Assembly (NCBI RefSeq): GCF_005771565.1
Contig: NZ_VAWA01000006.1
Span: 10,151-74,150 of the forward strand
DNA from: Nesterenkonia sphaerica
GTDB lineage: Bacteria > Actinomycetota > Actinomycetes > Actinomycetales > Micrococcaceae
Length of the DNA: 64,000 bases
Direction: 5' to 3'
In this document: positions 35,102 through 44,595 of the stretch, piece after piece
Numbering within the stretch: position 1 is the first letter of the stretch
Layout of the letters: each line of letters opens with the position of its first letter
Translations under genes and position numbers: made by a program
The notes under the pieces: model-generated
Database searches by the model: none
Told to the model about the DNA's origin: nothing
The model's input: only the letters and a program-made list of their open reading frames with translations

Positions 35102-36748
35102 GTGAACCGCGCCGCCTCCCCCACTGAGCGCGGATCCGCCGCCGGGTCCGCTGCTGCGCAGCGATACGCGGCGCGCCTGGGCGCCGAGCGGTTCGTCCCC
35201 GGGCTCTGGGGCTGGCTGGTGCCGGTCATCATCTTCGTCTTCGCTCTGGCACTGCGGCTTGACGGACTCAACAACCCGCACACCCTGATTTTCGACGAGA
35301 CCTATTACGCCAAGGATGCCTACGCACTGCTGCAGACCGGTTACGAGTTGGAATGGCCCAGCGGTGCCGATGCCGACTGGCTCGCCGGGGACCCCCAGCC
35401 GACCGGCCAAGGCTCCTACGTGGTGCACCCGCCGCTGGGCAAGTGGCTGATCGCGCTGGGGATCCTCCCGTTCGGAATGGCGGAGCCGCTGGGCTGGAGG
35501 TTCTCCTCCGCCGTCGCCGGAGCACTGGGGGCACTGCTGATCGCGTTCATCGCCCAGCGGATGTTCCGTTCGGTGTTCCTCGGCGGTTTCGCTGGAACAC
35601 TAACCGCGGTGGAGGGCCACCACCTGGTGATGTCCCGGGTGGCGCTGCTGGACATTTTTCTGACGCTGTTTGTGCTCGCCGCGTTCGGTGCGCTGCTGGC
35701 TGACCGGTACAGCGCACGACGTCGTCTGGCTCAGTGGGCTGCCCAGACACCTGGAGAGTCCACCGGATGGGAGTATGGACCTGGACTGATGTTCCGTCCC
35801 TGGCGCCTCGCCGCCGGCGTGCTGCTGGGCTGTGCCGTCGCGGTGAAGCTCTCGGCCCTGTCCTTCGTGGCGGTGTTCGGGATCCTGGCGGTGCTGTGGG
35901 ATCTGCAGGCCCGACGAGCCCTGGGTGTGCGCCGGTGGGTGCGCGCGGGGCTGCGCCATGACGCGCTCCCTGCGGTGGTGACTGTGCTGCCGCTGGCCGC
36001 CCTGACCTATCTGGGTTCCTGGATCGGGTGGCTGCTCAGCGCCGAGGGTTGGGGCCGCTCAGCCTTTGACCCCGCTCCGGAAGGCCTGGCTGGTCTGGTT
36101 CCCGGGGCGCTGCGGGCTCTGTGGAACTATCACGCCTCCGCCACAGAGTTCCACACCGGCCTGGAGTCCGGACACGAATACGCCTCACACCCGCTGACCT
36201 GGCTGTTCATGGGCCGGCCGGTGTCCATGCATTACCAGAGCCTGAGCCAGGGCGAGGAGTATGAGCACACTGGGCAGGTCTGCCAGGCCGAGGCCTGCTC
36301 CTCAGCCATTGTGGACTTGGCCAATCCGCTGATCTGGTGGACTGGGGCCGTGGCACTGGTGGTGGTGCTGGGGCTGTGGTTGGGTCGCCGGGACTGGCGC
36401 TACGGTGCCATCCTCTCCGGTGTCCTCGCCGGAGGGGCGGTGTGGCTGCTGTTCCCCGGCCGCACCATGTTCTTCTTCTACACCATCAGCTACCACCCGT
36501 TCCTCATTCTGGCCATCACGGTGGTCGCTGCCCTGCTCCTGCGAGCGGGGACCGGTCCGGTGGATAGGCAGGGCACCCCGCGGCCACGGGCCGCCATTGT
36601 TTCCGCGCAGCAGCGCAATACGGTCTTCGTCCTGTGCTTCACGCTCCTGGCGGTGGCCGTCTCAGTGTTCTTCTGGCCGGTCTGGACGGCGGAGCTGATT
36701 CCGTATGAACAGTGGCAGATGCGGATGTGGGTGCAATCATGGATCTGA
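35102..36748 (+). CDS. pmt: Dolichyl-phosphate-mannose--protein mannosyltransferase
   Basis: 548 residues of the GT39 family (Mtb Rv1002c type). About ten membrane helices; the first extracytoplasmic loop carries the acidic motif in NPHTLIFDETYYAKDAYALL, where Asp-Glu is required for catalysis. Further family segments are VVHPPLGKWLIALGI, HHLVMSRVALLDIFLTLF and FFFYTISYHPF. It transfers mannose from polyprenyl phosphate to secreted proteins. Start GTG 35102 from the promoter position. One base separates its stop from the next gene. Confidence 0.94.
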   Translation: MNRAASPTERGSAAGSAAAQRYAARLGAERFVPGLWGWLVPVIIFVFALALRLDGLNNPHTLIFDETYYAKDAYALLQTGYELEWPSGADADWLAGDPQPTGQGSYVVHPPLGKWLIALGILPFGMAEPLGWRFSSAVAGALGALLIAFIAQRMFRSVFLGGFAGTLTAVEGHHLVMSRVALLDIFLTLFVLAAFGALLADRYSARRRLAQWAAQTPGESTGWEYGPGLMFRPWRLAAGVLLGCAVAVKLSALSFVAVFGILAVLWDLQARRALGVRRWVRAGLRHDALPAVVTVLPLAALTYLGSWIGWLLSAEGWGRSAFDPAPEGLAGLVPGALRALWNYHASATEFHTGLESGHEYASHPLTWLFMGRPVSMHYQSLSQGEEYEHTGQVCQAEACSSAIVDLANPLIWWTGAVALVVVLGLWLGRRDWRYGAILSGVLAGGAVWLLFPGRTMFFFYTISYHPFLILAITVVAALLLRAGTGPVDRQGTPRPRAAIVSAQQRNTVFVLCFTLLAVAVSVFFWPVWTAELIPYEQWQMRMWVQSWI

Positions 36749-36749
36749 T

Positions 36750-37382
36750 ATGAGCACCCAGACTAAAGCTGAGATGCGGCGCAGGGTCCGCACCGCCCGG
36801 GTGCAGCTGCCTGCTGAGACCACCGCGGAGCGGGGGGAGGCGATGGCCGCGGCGTTGCAGCGTCACATTCACCCGGAGGCTGTGGTGGCCGGCTATGTCC
36901 CGATGCCCGGAGAGCCTGACGTGATGCCCTTTCTGGAGCGCCATACCGCACGCGGGGGGTCAGTGTATCTGCCGATCATTCCGGCAGCCGGGCGCATTCT
37001 GGGGTGGGCGCCGTGGTACCCGCAGACCCCCATGCGACGCCACCACAGAATGCCGATCAGTGAGCCTGAGCACAGCTGCCCCCTCACCCCGCAGGAGCTG
37101 GTGGCACGTGCATCGACCCTGACCTGCCCCATCCCCCTTGTGGTGCTGGTCCCCACACTGGCCTTGGACGCCACTGGCGCGCGGCTGGGTCAAGGAGGCG
37201 GGTACTACGACACCACCACCGCGCAGCTGAACGTGATCCTGCCACAACATCCTCAGCTGACCTGCGAACTCATTGCCGTGGTGCATTCCGAGGAGCTCAT
37301 GACCGCCGGGGCCTTTCCGGTCGAGCCGCACGACCTGCGCGCAACCCGGGCGGTGACCGAATGCCGCATAATTGACTTTTAG
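36750..37382 (+). CDS. 5-formyltetrahydrofolate cyclo-ligase
   Basis: 210 residues. Converts 5-formyl-THF to 5,10-methenyl-THF using ATP. Visible family motifs: an N-terminal KAEMRRRVRTAR, VAGYVPMPGEPDVMPFL, and the C-terminal ATP/folate loop VPTLALDATGARLGQGGGYYDTT. ATG 36750 overlaps no upstream base but follows the pmt stop directly, so it is cotranscribed. The next gene, fmdB, has its own promoter at the end of this gene. Confidence 0.93.
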   Translation: MSTQTKAEMRRRVRTARVQLPAETTAERGEAMAAALQRHIHPEAVVAGYVPMPGEPDVMPFLERHTARGGSVYLPIIPAAGRILGWAPWYPQTPMRRHHRMPISEPEHSCPLTPQELVARASTLTCPIPLVVLVPTLALDATGARLGQGGGYYDTTTAQLNVILPQHPQLTCELIAVVHSEELMTAGAFPVEPHDLRATRAVTECRIIDF

Positions 37383-37385
37383 CCC

Positions 37386-37391
37386 TATAAT
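37386..37391 (+). promoter_or_regulatory. -10 hexamer TATAAT of fmdB
   Basis: A consensus TATAAT immediately before and sharing its last base with the CIRCE-like operator. No good -35 is seen at the normal distance (TTGACT is only eight bases upstream). Confidence 0.5.
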
Positions 37392-37417
37392 TGGCACTCG
37401 AACCGGTAGAGTGCCAA
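37391..37417. promoter_or_regulatory. CIRCE-like operator (predicted HrcA site)
   Basis: Perfect inverted repeat TTGGCACTC, nine-base spacer, GAGTGCCAA. The 9-9-9 geometry and the GCACTC/GAGTGC core are those of the CIRCE element bound by the heat-shock repressor HrcA (consensus TTAGCACTC-N9-GAGTGCTAA). It begins at the -10 and ends 19 bases before the fmdB start, so binding would block transcription of fmdB. Confidence 0.75.
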
Positions 37418-37436
37418 GAACGTGAAGGACGCTGTC

Positions 37437-37751
37437 ATGCCCACCTACGCCTACGCGTGCAAAGATTGCCACTACGCCTTCGACACCGTGCAGTCCTTTT
37501 CCGAGAGCTCCCTGACGGAGTGCCCGCAATGCGCCGGGCGGCTCCGCAAGAAGTTCGGCAATATCGGCGTCACGTTCAAAGGATCAGGCTTCTACCGGAC
37601 AGATTCACGCAGCTCCAGCTCCGCCGGAGACGGTGGCTCCTCCAGCGGGAGCACGGGTGCCGGGGCGGAGAAGTCCGCATCGTCGAGCAGCTCCAGCTCC
37701 GCTGACTCGGGCAGCTCCGCAGCCAAGACTCCGGCGGCCGCCTCCAGTTGA
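37437..37751 (+). CDS. FmdB/CxxC_CxxC-type zinc-ribbon protein
   Basis: 104 residues. The N-terminal 55 form the FmdB zinc ribbon: PTYAYACKDCHYAFD and TECPQCAGRLRKKFG supply four cysteines, then VTFKGSGFYRTDSR. The rest is a low-complexity Ser/Gly/Ala tail. Homologs are called regulatory proteins from an old formamidase observation, but function is unproven. AAGGA eight bases before ATG 37437 supports the start. It is preceded by a CIRCE-like site, suggesting heat or protein-stress control. Confidence 0.9.
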   Translation: MPTYAYACKDCHYAFDTVQSFSESSLTECPQCAGRLRKKFGNIGVTFKGSGFYRTDSRSSSSAGDGGSSSGSTGAGAEKSASSSSSSSADSGSSAAKTPAAASS

Positions 37752-37768
37752 GTCAACTGACGCTGAGG

Positions 37769-38596
37769 TCAGTCAGCTGCCCCGACCATCGTCAGGTGCA
37801 GCCGCCCGGTACTGGTGGCCTCGGCGAGCTCTGATGCGGTCGCGGTGTCTACGGCCAGTATGACCACGTTCTTCGAGTCGCTGGTGGCACCGAGCCAGTT
37901 CTCCGTCTCATCCTGCGGAATCCATATCACCGGGACTGCCTCTGCGATGCGATGAGATCCTCCTGCGACTTCCGGAGCCTCTGCAGAGGCCAGGACGTCT
38001 ACGCGCTGGCCCGGAGACAGCAGCCCGATGATGGCAGTGTCAGCCGGGCGCACTGGAACAGCGACCGTCCCCGGAGGTTGCCCTGAGAGCAGGCCAGGGC
38101 CCACCAGCTGGGTGGCGTGGACCACCGCTCCGGCCGGCAGCGCCACTGCGGCGGTCTGCCCCAGCGTCTGCTGCCACCGGGCCTCGTGCTCCGGCGGAAC
38201 GGCAGCCGCATCCACCTGCACTTGTTCCAGCACCCCGGCGTGCAGAACGTCGCCGGCCACCACATCCTGGGTGACCCGCACCACCGTCACCGTCTCCGTG
38301 GCTGACCGCTCCCCTGCCAACAGTGCCCCGGCGGCTGCGCCAAGGCCCAGCAGCAGGGCCACCACCACACGGAACCGGCGCATCAGGCGCAATACTCCCC
38401 CGCGGTACAGCCTCCGGCGGACCTTGGGGAGTTTGTGCTGCTTGGGCTTCGGGAGGCGCCGCTGTGCCCGGCCGCTGGGGGGTCTCACCGGCAGGAATTG
38501 CACTGAACTCTCCCCGGGCCCTGCCGGCGGGGACGACGTCGCCGGGGATCCGCGGCGCGCCCGGCGTGGGGCGGGCAGGGGCTCATCGCGGCTCAT
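37769..38596 (-). CDS. SAF-domain membrane protein (CpaB/RcpC-like)
   Basis: 275 residues. A basic, proline-rich cytosolic stretch, one membrane helix (about residues 66-86, VVVALLLGLGAAAGALLAG), then an extracellular SAF domain with VTQDVVAGDVLHAGVLEQVQV and VALPAGAVVHATQL, as in CpaB of Flp pili. No other pilus gene is present. A CAGGCT hexamer seven bases before ATG 38596 may be a weak leaderless promoter. Role unknown; located tail to tail with fmdB. Confidence 0.82.
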   Translation of the reverse strand: MSRDEPLPAPRRARRGSPATSSPPAGPGESSVQFLPVRPPSGRAQRRLPKPKQHKLPKVRRRLYRGGVLRLMRRFRVVVALLLGLGAAAGALLAGERSATETVTVVRVTQDVVAGDVLHAGVLEQVQVDAAAVPPEHEARWQQTLGQTAAVALPAGAVVHATQLVGPGLLSGQPPGTVAVPVRPADTAIIGLLSPGQRVDVLASAEAPEVAGGSHRIAEAVPVIWIPQDETENWLGATSDSKNVVILAVDTATASELAEATSTGRLHLTMVGAAD

Positions 38597-38750
38597 GAGA
38601 CCCAGCCTGACCCCCACGGTGGCTCAGCTGGCCTCCCGCTGGGCTACGTGTGGAGAAATCGGCGCGGCGCAGACCCTGACCGCAATGGTGTGGACAATGC
38701 TGCACCGAGGACGCGCTGTGCCCCACCCGGCACCGCAGCGTCTGCGACGG

Positions 38751-38963
38751 TCAGTGGTCCCAGTGCGGGGGTTTTTGAGATTTCAGCCATTCCGCACGCT
38801 GCTCACTGCTGTTCTCCCCCTCAGCCCGCTGGTGGTGCAGGGGGTCATATGCCTGCGCTTCGGTCTCCTCCGGCTGCCCGGAGGTGCCGGGCGCCGTCAC
38901 TCGCCGGTGTCCGCGTCGGGCCGGCCGCTGCGCCCCTGAGGGGCCCTCGGATCTGCTTGTCAC
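38751..38963 (-). CDS. 70-residue hydrophilic protein ending in a WLKSQKPPHW motif
   Basis: GTG 38963 overlaps the helicase stop in a GTGA arrangement, the usual sign of translational coupling. The product is charged and disordered in appearance except for the C-terminal RAEWLKSQKPPHWDH. I recall similar short C-terminal motifs in small uncharacterised actinobacterial proteins, but this is from memory. No ribosome site is needed if coupled. The 154 bases between its end and the SAF gene start hold nothing I recognise. Confidence 0.5.
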   Translation of the reverse strand: MTSRSEGPSGAQRPARRGHRRVTAPGTSGQPEETEAQAYDPLHHQRAEGENSSEQRAEWLKSQKPPHWDH

Positions 38964-41900
38964 GATCGCCTGCGGTCCTGAGGGGCCGGCCAGAGCTTAA
39001 TGCGCCGGTGCGACTCTTCGTCCTCGGCATCGGCGGCGCCTCCGAACCGCACCGGGCCCGTGGTGTGGGAGAGCACCCCCCGCCCGTGCTGGGCAAACTC
39101 CGGTCCGGAGCCCAGTCCCACCTTCTGGGCCACCATCTCAGTGGTGGCTCCTGGGTCGCTGAAGACTTCGATCGTCCACAGCACCATATAGTGCCACCCC
39201 AGATCGGCGAACCGTTCGGGACGCAGCCGCGAGCGCTCCCGCACCGAGAGCTCGGCGTAACGCTGGGTGCCGTCGGAGACCATGGCCACTGGGGTCACGG
39301 GGGTTTCGGATGCGATGCGGCGGGGGCAGGCAGCAAGGTCCAGGGTGCCGCGGAAACCGTCTTCCACACGTCCTCCGCGCGCCCTGATCCGATCCACCAG
39401 GTCCAGCACCAGCGGGTCCTCCAGCTCCGCCGAACTGGAAGGGTTGGACCCCTCGGCGGCACCCAGCCGCAGCAGGTCCTGGACCAGCACCCCGGCCTGG
39501 CTGAGCCGGCCGCGGTCCAAGTCCTCCGCTGCGATGGAGCTGACCACCGTCATCCGGCCCCGGGCCCGCGTGACCGCCTGAGTGAAGTACTCCAGGCCGC
39601 GGGGGCCGGAGAGCTCACCGAACTCATGGGCAGGGTCACCCTTGGTGCTGCGGCCGAAGCCGAGGGAGAAGATGACATCGTCGCGGACAATGCCGTGGGC
39701 TCGTTCCACCGGTGCGACCACGAACTTCTCTCCGGTACCCGCTCCGGCGGCACCGGCACCGGAGCCGCCTGGCACCCCGGCTGCACCGTGTTCGAAGAAG
39801 GGCGCAGCCCAGGGGTGGTTGGCCAGGTGCAGCCGGATGGCGTCTGCGACGCGCTTCGCGTGCCACTCTGACCCGGTCACCACCGCCAGCGACCGGTTTC
39901 GGTGAGCACGCACATGTTCGAAGACCAGGTCCACCACGCGGTTGACCTCTGCAGTGGGGGACTCCACCGGCTCCCGTGCACCGGTGGCTTGGACCTGTTC
40001 CATCCGCAGCCGTTCGTCCTGTCCGGTCAGCTGCGAGGCGTCCGGCAGCCGCACCAGCCTGCCGTCGTAGAGCTTCTCCGAGAGCAGCTGCGTCAGCTCC
40101 TGGTCCACACCGCGGTGCACATGCCGCAGCGAGTGCTCCGGCAGGATCCGCGCCAGCTCTGCGTAGCTGGAATCGGGGACCTGAGACTCCGCCTCACGAG
40201 CGATCGGGTCTGCCGAGACGATCATCGGCTTCGGCGCTCCACTGGCCGGATCGCCGAAGGCCACCACTTGCCGGGCGCGGCAGATCGCACCCAGCGCAGC
40301 GGGAACCGACAGGGTCTCGGCGTCGAGCAGCACGACGGTGTCAAAACTTGGCTCCGTTCCCGCAGGCGGGAAATGGGCGGCCAATCCCAGCGGCGAGCTG
40401 ACCCAGACCGGCACCAGGGGCTGTGTGAGGTCGGCTGCCACAGACTCCATATCCGCCACAGTGGGTCCTGCCTCGCGCAGCAGACTGCGCAGGTGCGCCG
40501 CCGCCTCAGGGTGAGCCTCGACTGCGGATTTCCACTGCACCGCCAAGGCGTGGTTCAGCCGCTGCGCTCCGGACGCGATATGCGCTGAGTCCGCGGAGCG
40601 GAACTCGGACTCGATGGTGCGCAGGTTCTCACCGGAGGTCATCGCCAGGTATTCGTCCCCGGAGATCATCGCCTCCAGTGCCGACTGCCACCATGCCAGC
40701 TCCAGCTCGTCAGCGACTCGGGCGGGGGGAACCTCACGCTCCGCCAGGTCCTGCAGCAGCTCATCGAACCCCTGCTCCCGCAGCTGCTCGGCCAGAAGGG
40801 TGCGTTCCGGCAGCGTCTGCAGGGAACGTTCATCCTCGGCCAATGCTTTCGCGGTGGAGAAGAGCGTCTCCACCGGCACATCGAACAGGGTGGTGCCGTC
40901 ATCGTCCACCGGGACCAGCACTGAGACCAGCTTCTCCAGCCTGGTCTGCACCTGGCCCACGCGGTCCACCAGTGCGTCCAGGTTTTTCGGCACTTGGGGC
41001 AGGGAGGCGTCGCTGCGCGAGTCGGCAGAGGCCCAGGTGGCCCACTCCTCCCGCTCGGACTGGACGTCGACCAGGGAACCGTGCAGGTCATTGATGGAGA
41101 CCCCGGGCCTGATGTACTCCTTGGCGACGCGGCGCAGCCGGGACCGCGCCATCGAGCTCATTTCCACATTGTTCTGCCGTCGCCACCAGCCCGGTGCGGT
41201 GGCAGCGATCAGATCGTCGACGTCGCGGGCGTAGATATCGCTGCTGAAACGGCCCAGGGACTCCTGGACGCGTTGGAAGAGCAGGACCTGGGAGTGCCAC
41301 TGCGCGAAGTTCTGCCCCGGGGTGACCTGCGCAGACCGGCACGCCGCTTCGATCTTCTCCCAGAGGTCCGGCAGCTCAGCGTGGAGCTGACTCACCAGCA
41401 CCTGGGCGTCGCGGGTCTCCTGCCGGTTGGAGAGTTTGGCACCGAACCAGGGGCTGTTGCGCAGCTCGGCGGAGAACTCGCCCAGCTCCGCGATCCGTTT
41501 GAGCTTCACCGCGACGCCCGAACGATCCACAGTGTTGTCCAACACTGAGCGTTTGAGCCGCACCGCAGTGCTCGGAGCGGGGTTGAGGCAGATCAGCGCG
41601 GCCAGCGCCTGCATGGCCTGGTAGGGCGAGCAGCTCCACCGCTTACGGACTTTGTGCAGACTGGTCACATGGTCGCGCAGTTCGTGCCGCCGCTGGGCAA
41701 GCCGCCGGTGCAGCTCCCCCAGGCGAGGCGGTTCTGCCCGTTCGGCACGCTTGATCGCGCGGATGATCTGGGGGCGGATACCCTCCCCAGACGACGCCGC
41801 GGTCACATTGACTGCCAGCGTACCCGCCTTGGCAGCGGAGAGCCGTTCGGTGAACTCACTGAGGGTGTCGGAACGCTCCGCGATCACCAGCACACGCTTG

Positions 41901-42877
41901 CCGGACCACGCCAGGCCGGCGACGGCGTTGATCGCAGTCTGCGTCTGGCCCGTGCCGGGAGGGGCGGAGATCACCGTCGAGACCCCGGAGAGCACCGCGT
42001 CAAGTGCGTGCTGCTGATCCTGATCAGCATCGCAGATCAGCCGTTCGGCATCCGGTTCCCGCTCGTCGATCGGGTCAAGTTCGGCCGCTGCGGCCAGTGC
42101 GGCCTCTTGGGGCAGCGCCTGACCCTCAGCCAGGTGCTTCAGCAGCGGGTGCTCCAGGTTCAGCGCCGAGGGATTGCCGAGGTCGGCGAGGTCGGCGAAG
42201 GTGGAGACGTAGAGCTGCTTCCACACCTGGAAGCTCTCCAGTGCCTCCGGAGAGTTCTCCGCCGCGGCGGCAGCCACTTTCGTCAGCAGGTCGGCAGTGC
42301 GCGAGGGGTCGAAACGTGCGGTGACGTAACCGGCCTGCTGGAAGGCTTCCGGTTCAAGTGCGAGCCCGTGAACTTCCGCAAAGTGGCGGCGCAGCGCCGG
42401 GTTCAGGCTCGCGGGCGCGGTGAACTGCACCTCATAGTCGGTGGCCCCGGTGTGCGTCTCCGCCCTGCTGCGCAGGCTGATCGGCACCAGCATCACCGGT
42501 GCGGTGAACGATTCGACCCCGGCGGGGGTGGTCTCGGTCCAGGAGGCGATGCCGGCGGCGAGGTACCCGACCTCGATGCCGCGCTCTTCGGAGAGCTCCC
42601 GGATCTTGCTGCGGATGTTCGTGGCAGCTTTCAGGCCAGGTTCCAGAATGCTGGGATCGTTGAGCAGGGTGGACAGCCGGGTGCGCCGGCCTCCGAACAG
42701 CTGCATCAGGCCGGAGGCGTTGGCTTCGGTGAGGTCGATGGCATTGTGCTGGCTGGGCGTGAAGCGCAGCATCGTGTCATTCTCCGCACCTGTCCCCTGG
42801 GACTCGATCCAGCTGAGTATCGGGGCAGTCTGATGGGTGTGGGTCTCAGCGGAAGAGGCTGACGTATTCTCTGGCAC
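38960..42877 (-). CDS. Large DUF4011-like superfamily 1 helicase-type protein with altered ATPase motifs
   Basis: 1305 residues. The N-terminus (about 20-190) resembles DUF4011 of large bacterial helicases. The Walker A (about 304) reads SAPPGTGQTQTAI, with Gln in place of lysine. The Walker B (about 845) reads LLDAETLSV instead of a DEA type, followed by VVAFGDP. Motif VI-like YFTQAVTRARGRM lies near 1100. These changes predict weak or no ATP hydrolysis, so a scaffold or DNA-binding role is possible. GTG 42877 has GGAGG seven bases upstream; TTG 42895 is the alternative. Confidence 0.8.
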   Translation of the reverse strand: MPENTSASSAETHTHQTAPILSWIESQGTGAENDTMLRFTPSQHNAIDLTEANASGLMQLFGGRRTRLSTLLNDPSILEPGLKAATNIRSKIRELSEERGIEVGYLAAGIASWTETTPAGVESFTAPVMLVPISLRSRAETHTGATDYEVQFTAPASLNPALRRHFAEVHGLALEPEAFQQAGYVTARFDPSRTADLLTKVAAAAAENSPEALESFQVWKQLYVSTFADLADLGNPSALNLEHPLLKHLAEGQALPQEAALAAAAELDPIDEREPDAERLICDADQDQQHALDAVLSGVSTVISAPPGTGQTQTAINAVAGLAWSGKRVLVIAERSDTLSEFTERLSAAKAGTLAVNVTAASSGEGIRPQIIRAIKRAERAEPPRLGELHRRLAQRRHELRDHVTSLHKVRKRWSCSPYQAMQALAALICLNPAPSTAVRLKRSVLDNTVDRSGVAVKLKRIAELGEFSAELRNSPWFGAKLSNRQETRDAQVLVSQLHAELPDLWEKIEAACRSAQVTPGQNFAQWHSQVLLFQRVQESLGRFSSDIYARDVDDLIAATAPGWWRRQNNVEMSSMARSRLRRVAKEYIRPGVSINDLHGSLVDVQSEREEWATWASADSRSDASLPQVPKNLDALVDRVGQVQTRLEKLVSVLVPVDDDGTTLFDVPVETLFSTAKALAEDERSLQTLPERTLLAEQLREQGFDELLQDLAEREVPPARVADELELAWWQSALEAMISGDEYLAMTSGENLRTIESEFRSADSAHIASGAQRLNHALAVQWKSAVEAHPEAAAHLRSLLREAGPTVADMESVAADLTQPLVPVWVSSPLGLAAHFPPAGTEPSFDTVVLLDAETLSVPAALGAICRARQVVAFGDPASGAPKPMIVSADPIAREAESQVPDSSYAELARILPEHSLRHVHRGVDQELTQLLSEKLYDGRLVRLPDASQLTGQDERLRMEQVQATGAREPVESPTAEVNRVVDLVFEHVRAHRNRSLAVVTGSEWHAKRVADAIRLHLANHPWAAPFFEHGAAGVPGGSGAGAAGAGTGEKFVVAPVERAHGIVRDDVIFSLGFGRSTKGDPAHEFGELSGPRGLEYFTQAVTRARGRMTVVSSIAAEDLDRGRLSQAGVLVQDLLRLGAAEGSNPSSSAELEDPLVLDLVDRIRARGGRVEDGFRGTLDLAACPRRIASETPVTPVAMVSDGTQRYAELSVRERSRLRPERFADLGWHYMVLWTIEVFSDPGATTEMVAQKVGLGSGPEFAQHGRGVLSHTTGPVRFGGAADAEDEESHRRIKLWPAPQDRRRS

Positions 42878-42921
42878 CGGTTCCCTCCACAACACTTACA
42901 GGTCTGGAAGGCAGGTTACCG

Positions 42922-44523
42922 CTACTCCCACTCGATCGTCCCCGGTGGTTTCGAGGTCACATCGAGGGTTACCCGGTTGATCTCTTCGACTTCATTGGTG
43001 ATCCGGTTGGAGATGGTGGCGAGCAGCTCATAGGGCAGCCGCGACCAGTCCGCTGTCATGGCATCCTCGGAGCTCACCGGCCGCAGCACCACCGGGTGCC
43101 CGTAGGTGCGGCCGTCACCCTGGACCCCCACGCTGCGCACATCGGCCAGCAGCACCACCGGCATCTGCCAGACTTCGGCGTCCCGGCCGGAGCGGGTCAG
43201 TTCCTCGCGGGCAATGGCATCGGCTGCACGGAGAATGTCCAGATTGCGTTCGGTGACCTCACCGATGATGCGGATGCCCAGTCCCGGGCCCGGGAACGGG
43301 TGGCGCTGGACGATCTCGGCCGGCAGCCCCAGTTCCGCTCCGACTGCGCGGACTTCGTCCTTGAACAGGGCGCGCAGCGGCTCCACCAGTTTGAAATCCA
43401 GGTCTTCGGGGAGTCCACCCACATTGTGGTGGGACTTGATGTTTGCCGCACCTTCACCACCGCCGGATTCGACGACGTCGGGGTAGAGCGTGCCCTGGAC
43501 GAGGAATTCCACGGTGGCCCCCTCGGCCTGCGCCTCCTCCAAGATGTTGCGCTCGGCTTCTTCGAACGCGCGGATGAACTCACGGCCGATGATCTTCCGC
43601 TTCTCCTCGGGATCCGTGACCCCGGCCAGGGCGGAGAGGAACCGTTTCTTCTCATCCGCGACGTACAGCTTGGCCCCGGTGGCGGCGACGAAGTCGCGCT
43701 CGACCTGCTCGGCTTCCCCTTCGCGCATCAGACCGTGGTCCACGAAGACACAGGTCAGCTGGTCGCCGATGGCTTTCTGCACCAATGCCGCAGCCACGGC
43801 GGAGTCCACGCCCCCGGAGAGGCCGCAGATGGCCTGAGCGTCGCCCACCTGCGCACGGATGGCCGCGACCTGCTCCTCGACGATGCTGCCGGTGGTCCAT
43901 TCCGGAGTGAGCCCGGCACCGCTGTACAGGAAGTTCTCGATCACCCGCTGACCCTGGGGGGAATGTTTCACCTCCGGGTGCCACTGCACGCCGTAGAGTT
44001 TGCGCTCCTCATCGGCGAAGCAGGCCACAGGGGCGGCCTCCGAAGAGGCGAGGACCTCGAACCCTTCTGGCGCGGCGGTGACCGCATCGCCGTGGCTCAT
44101 CCAGGTGGTCTGGACCGGATCCGTTCCGTCCAGCAGTCCGTGCGGGGCGGTGGTGGAGCGGACTTCCGTCTTGCCGTATTCGCGCTGACCGGTGCGGGTC
44201 ACTTCACCGCCAAGGGTGTGCGCCATCGCCTGGAACCCGTAACAGATGCCCAGCACCGGTATCCCGGCTTCGAACAGCTCTCGCTCCACCGCCGGGGCAC
44301 CTTCGGCATAGACGCTGGAGGGACCGCCGGAGAGGATCACCGCAGCCGGACGGCGGCCGATGATCTCGGCGGCTGGCAGGGTGTGGGGCACGACCTCGGA
44401 GTACACTCGCGCCTCACGGACCCGCCGGGCGATGAGTTGGGCGTACTGCGCCCCGTAGTCCACCACCAGCACGGTCTGCGCGGTGTGGTCAGGGCGTTCT
44501 GCGGCAGGAGTATCGGAAGTCAC
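42922..44523 (-). CDS. guaA: GMP synthase (glutamine-hydrolysing)
   Basis: 533 residues. Converts XMP to GMP using glutamine and ATP. Class I amidotransferase domain: [34 protein letters not shown], the nucleophile Cys in [18 protein letters not shown] and the triad [12 protein letters not shown] pyrophosphatase: [17 protein letters not shown]-terminal dimerisation part ends [15 protein letters not shown] 44523 is six bases after TACGAT, so the mRNA is probably leaderless. Confidence 0.97.
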   Translation of the reverse strand: MTSDTPAAERPDHTAQTVLVVDYGAQYAQLIARRVREARVYSEVVPHTLPAAEIIGRRPAAVILSGGPSSVYAEGAPAVERELFEAGIPVLGICYGFQAMAHTLGGEVTRTGQREYGKTEVRSTTAPHGLLDGTDPVQTTWMSHGDAVTAAPEGFEVLASSEAAPVACFADEERKLYGVQWHPEVKHSPQGQRVIENFLYSGAGLTPEWTTGSIVEEQVAAIRAQVGDAQAICGLSGGVDSAVAAALVQKAIGDQLTCVFVDHGLMREGEAEQVERDFVAATGAKLYVADEKKRFLSALAGVTDPEEKRKIIGREFIRAFEEAERNILEEAQAEGATVEFLVQGTLYPDVVESGGGEGAANIKSHHNVGGLPEDLDFKLVEPLRALFKDEVRAVGAELGLPAEIVQRHPFPGPGLGIRIIGEVTERNLDILRAADAIAREELTRSGRDAEVWQMPVVLLADVRSVGVQGDGRTYGHPVVLRPVSSEDAMTADWSRLPYELLATISNRITNEVEEINRVTLDVTSKPPGTIEWE

Positions 44524-44529
44524 CTGACT

Positions 44530-44535
44530 ATCGTA
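44530..44535 (-). promoter_or_regulatory. -10 hexamer TACGAT (leaderless promoter of guaA)
   Basis: TACGAT on the minus strand, six bases before GTG 44523. Confidence 0.5.
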
Positions 44536-44583
44536 GTCGGTGCGTATCCTGCTCCGGCATCGCTCGCCGGCGGCTGCGCTTCG

Positions 44584-44589
44584 TATACT
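44584..44589 (+). promoter_or_regulatory. -10 hexamer TATACT (leaderless promoter)
   Basis: TATACT, six bases, then GTG 44596. Closest match to consensus among the leaderless promoters here. Confidence 0.6.
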
Positions 44590-44595
44590 GCCGGT

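Noticed and set aside
37755-37774. ACTGAC/GTCAGT hairpin after fmdB as a terminator
   Set aside because: Only six base pairs, no T tract, and it overlaps the end of the SAF gene.
43096-44595. N-terminal 500 codons of the long plus-strand frame ending at 44982
   Set aside because: Antisense to guaA; the real gene starts at GTG 44596, right after a -10 hexamer.
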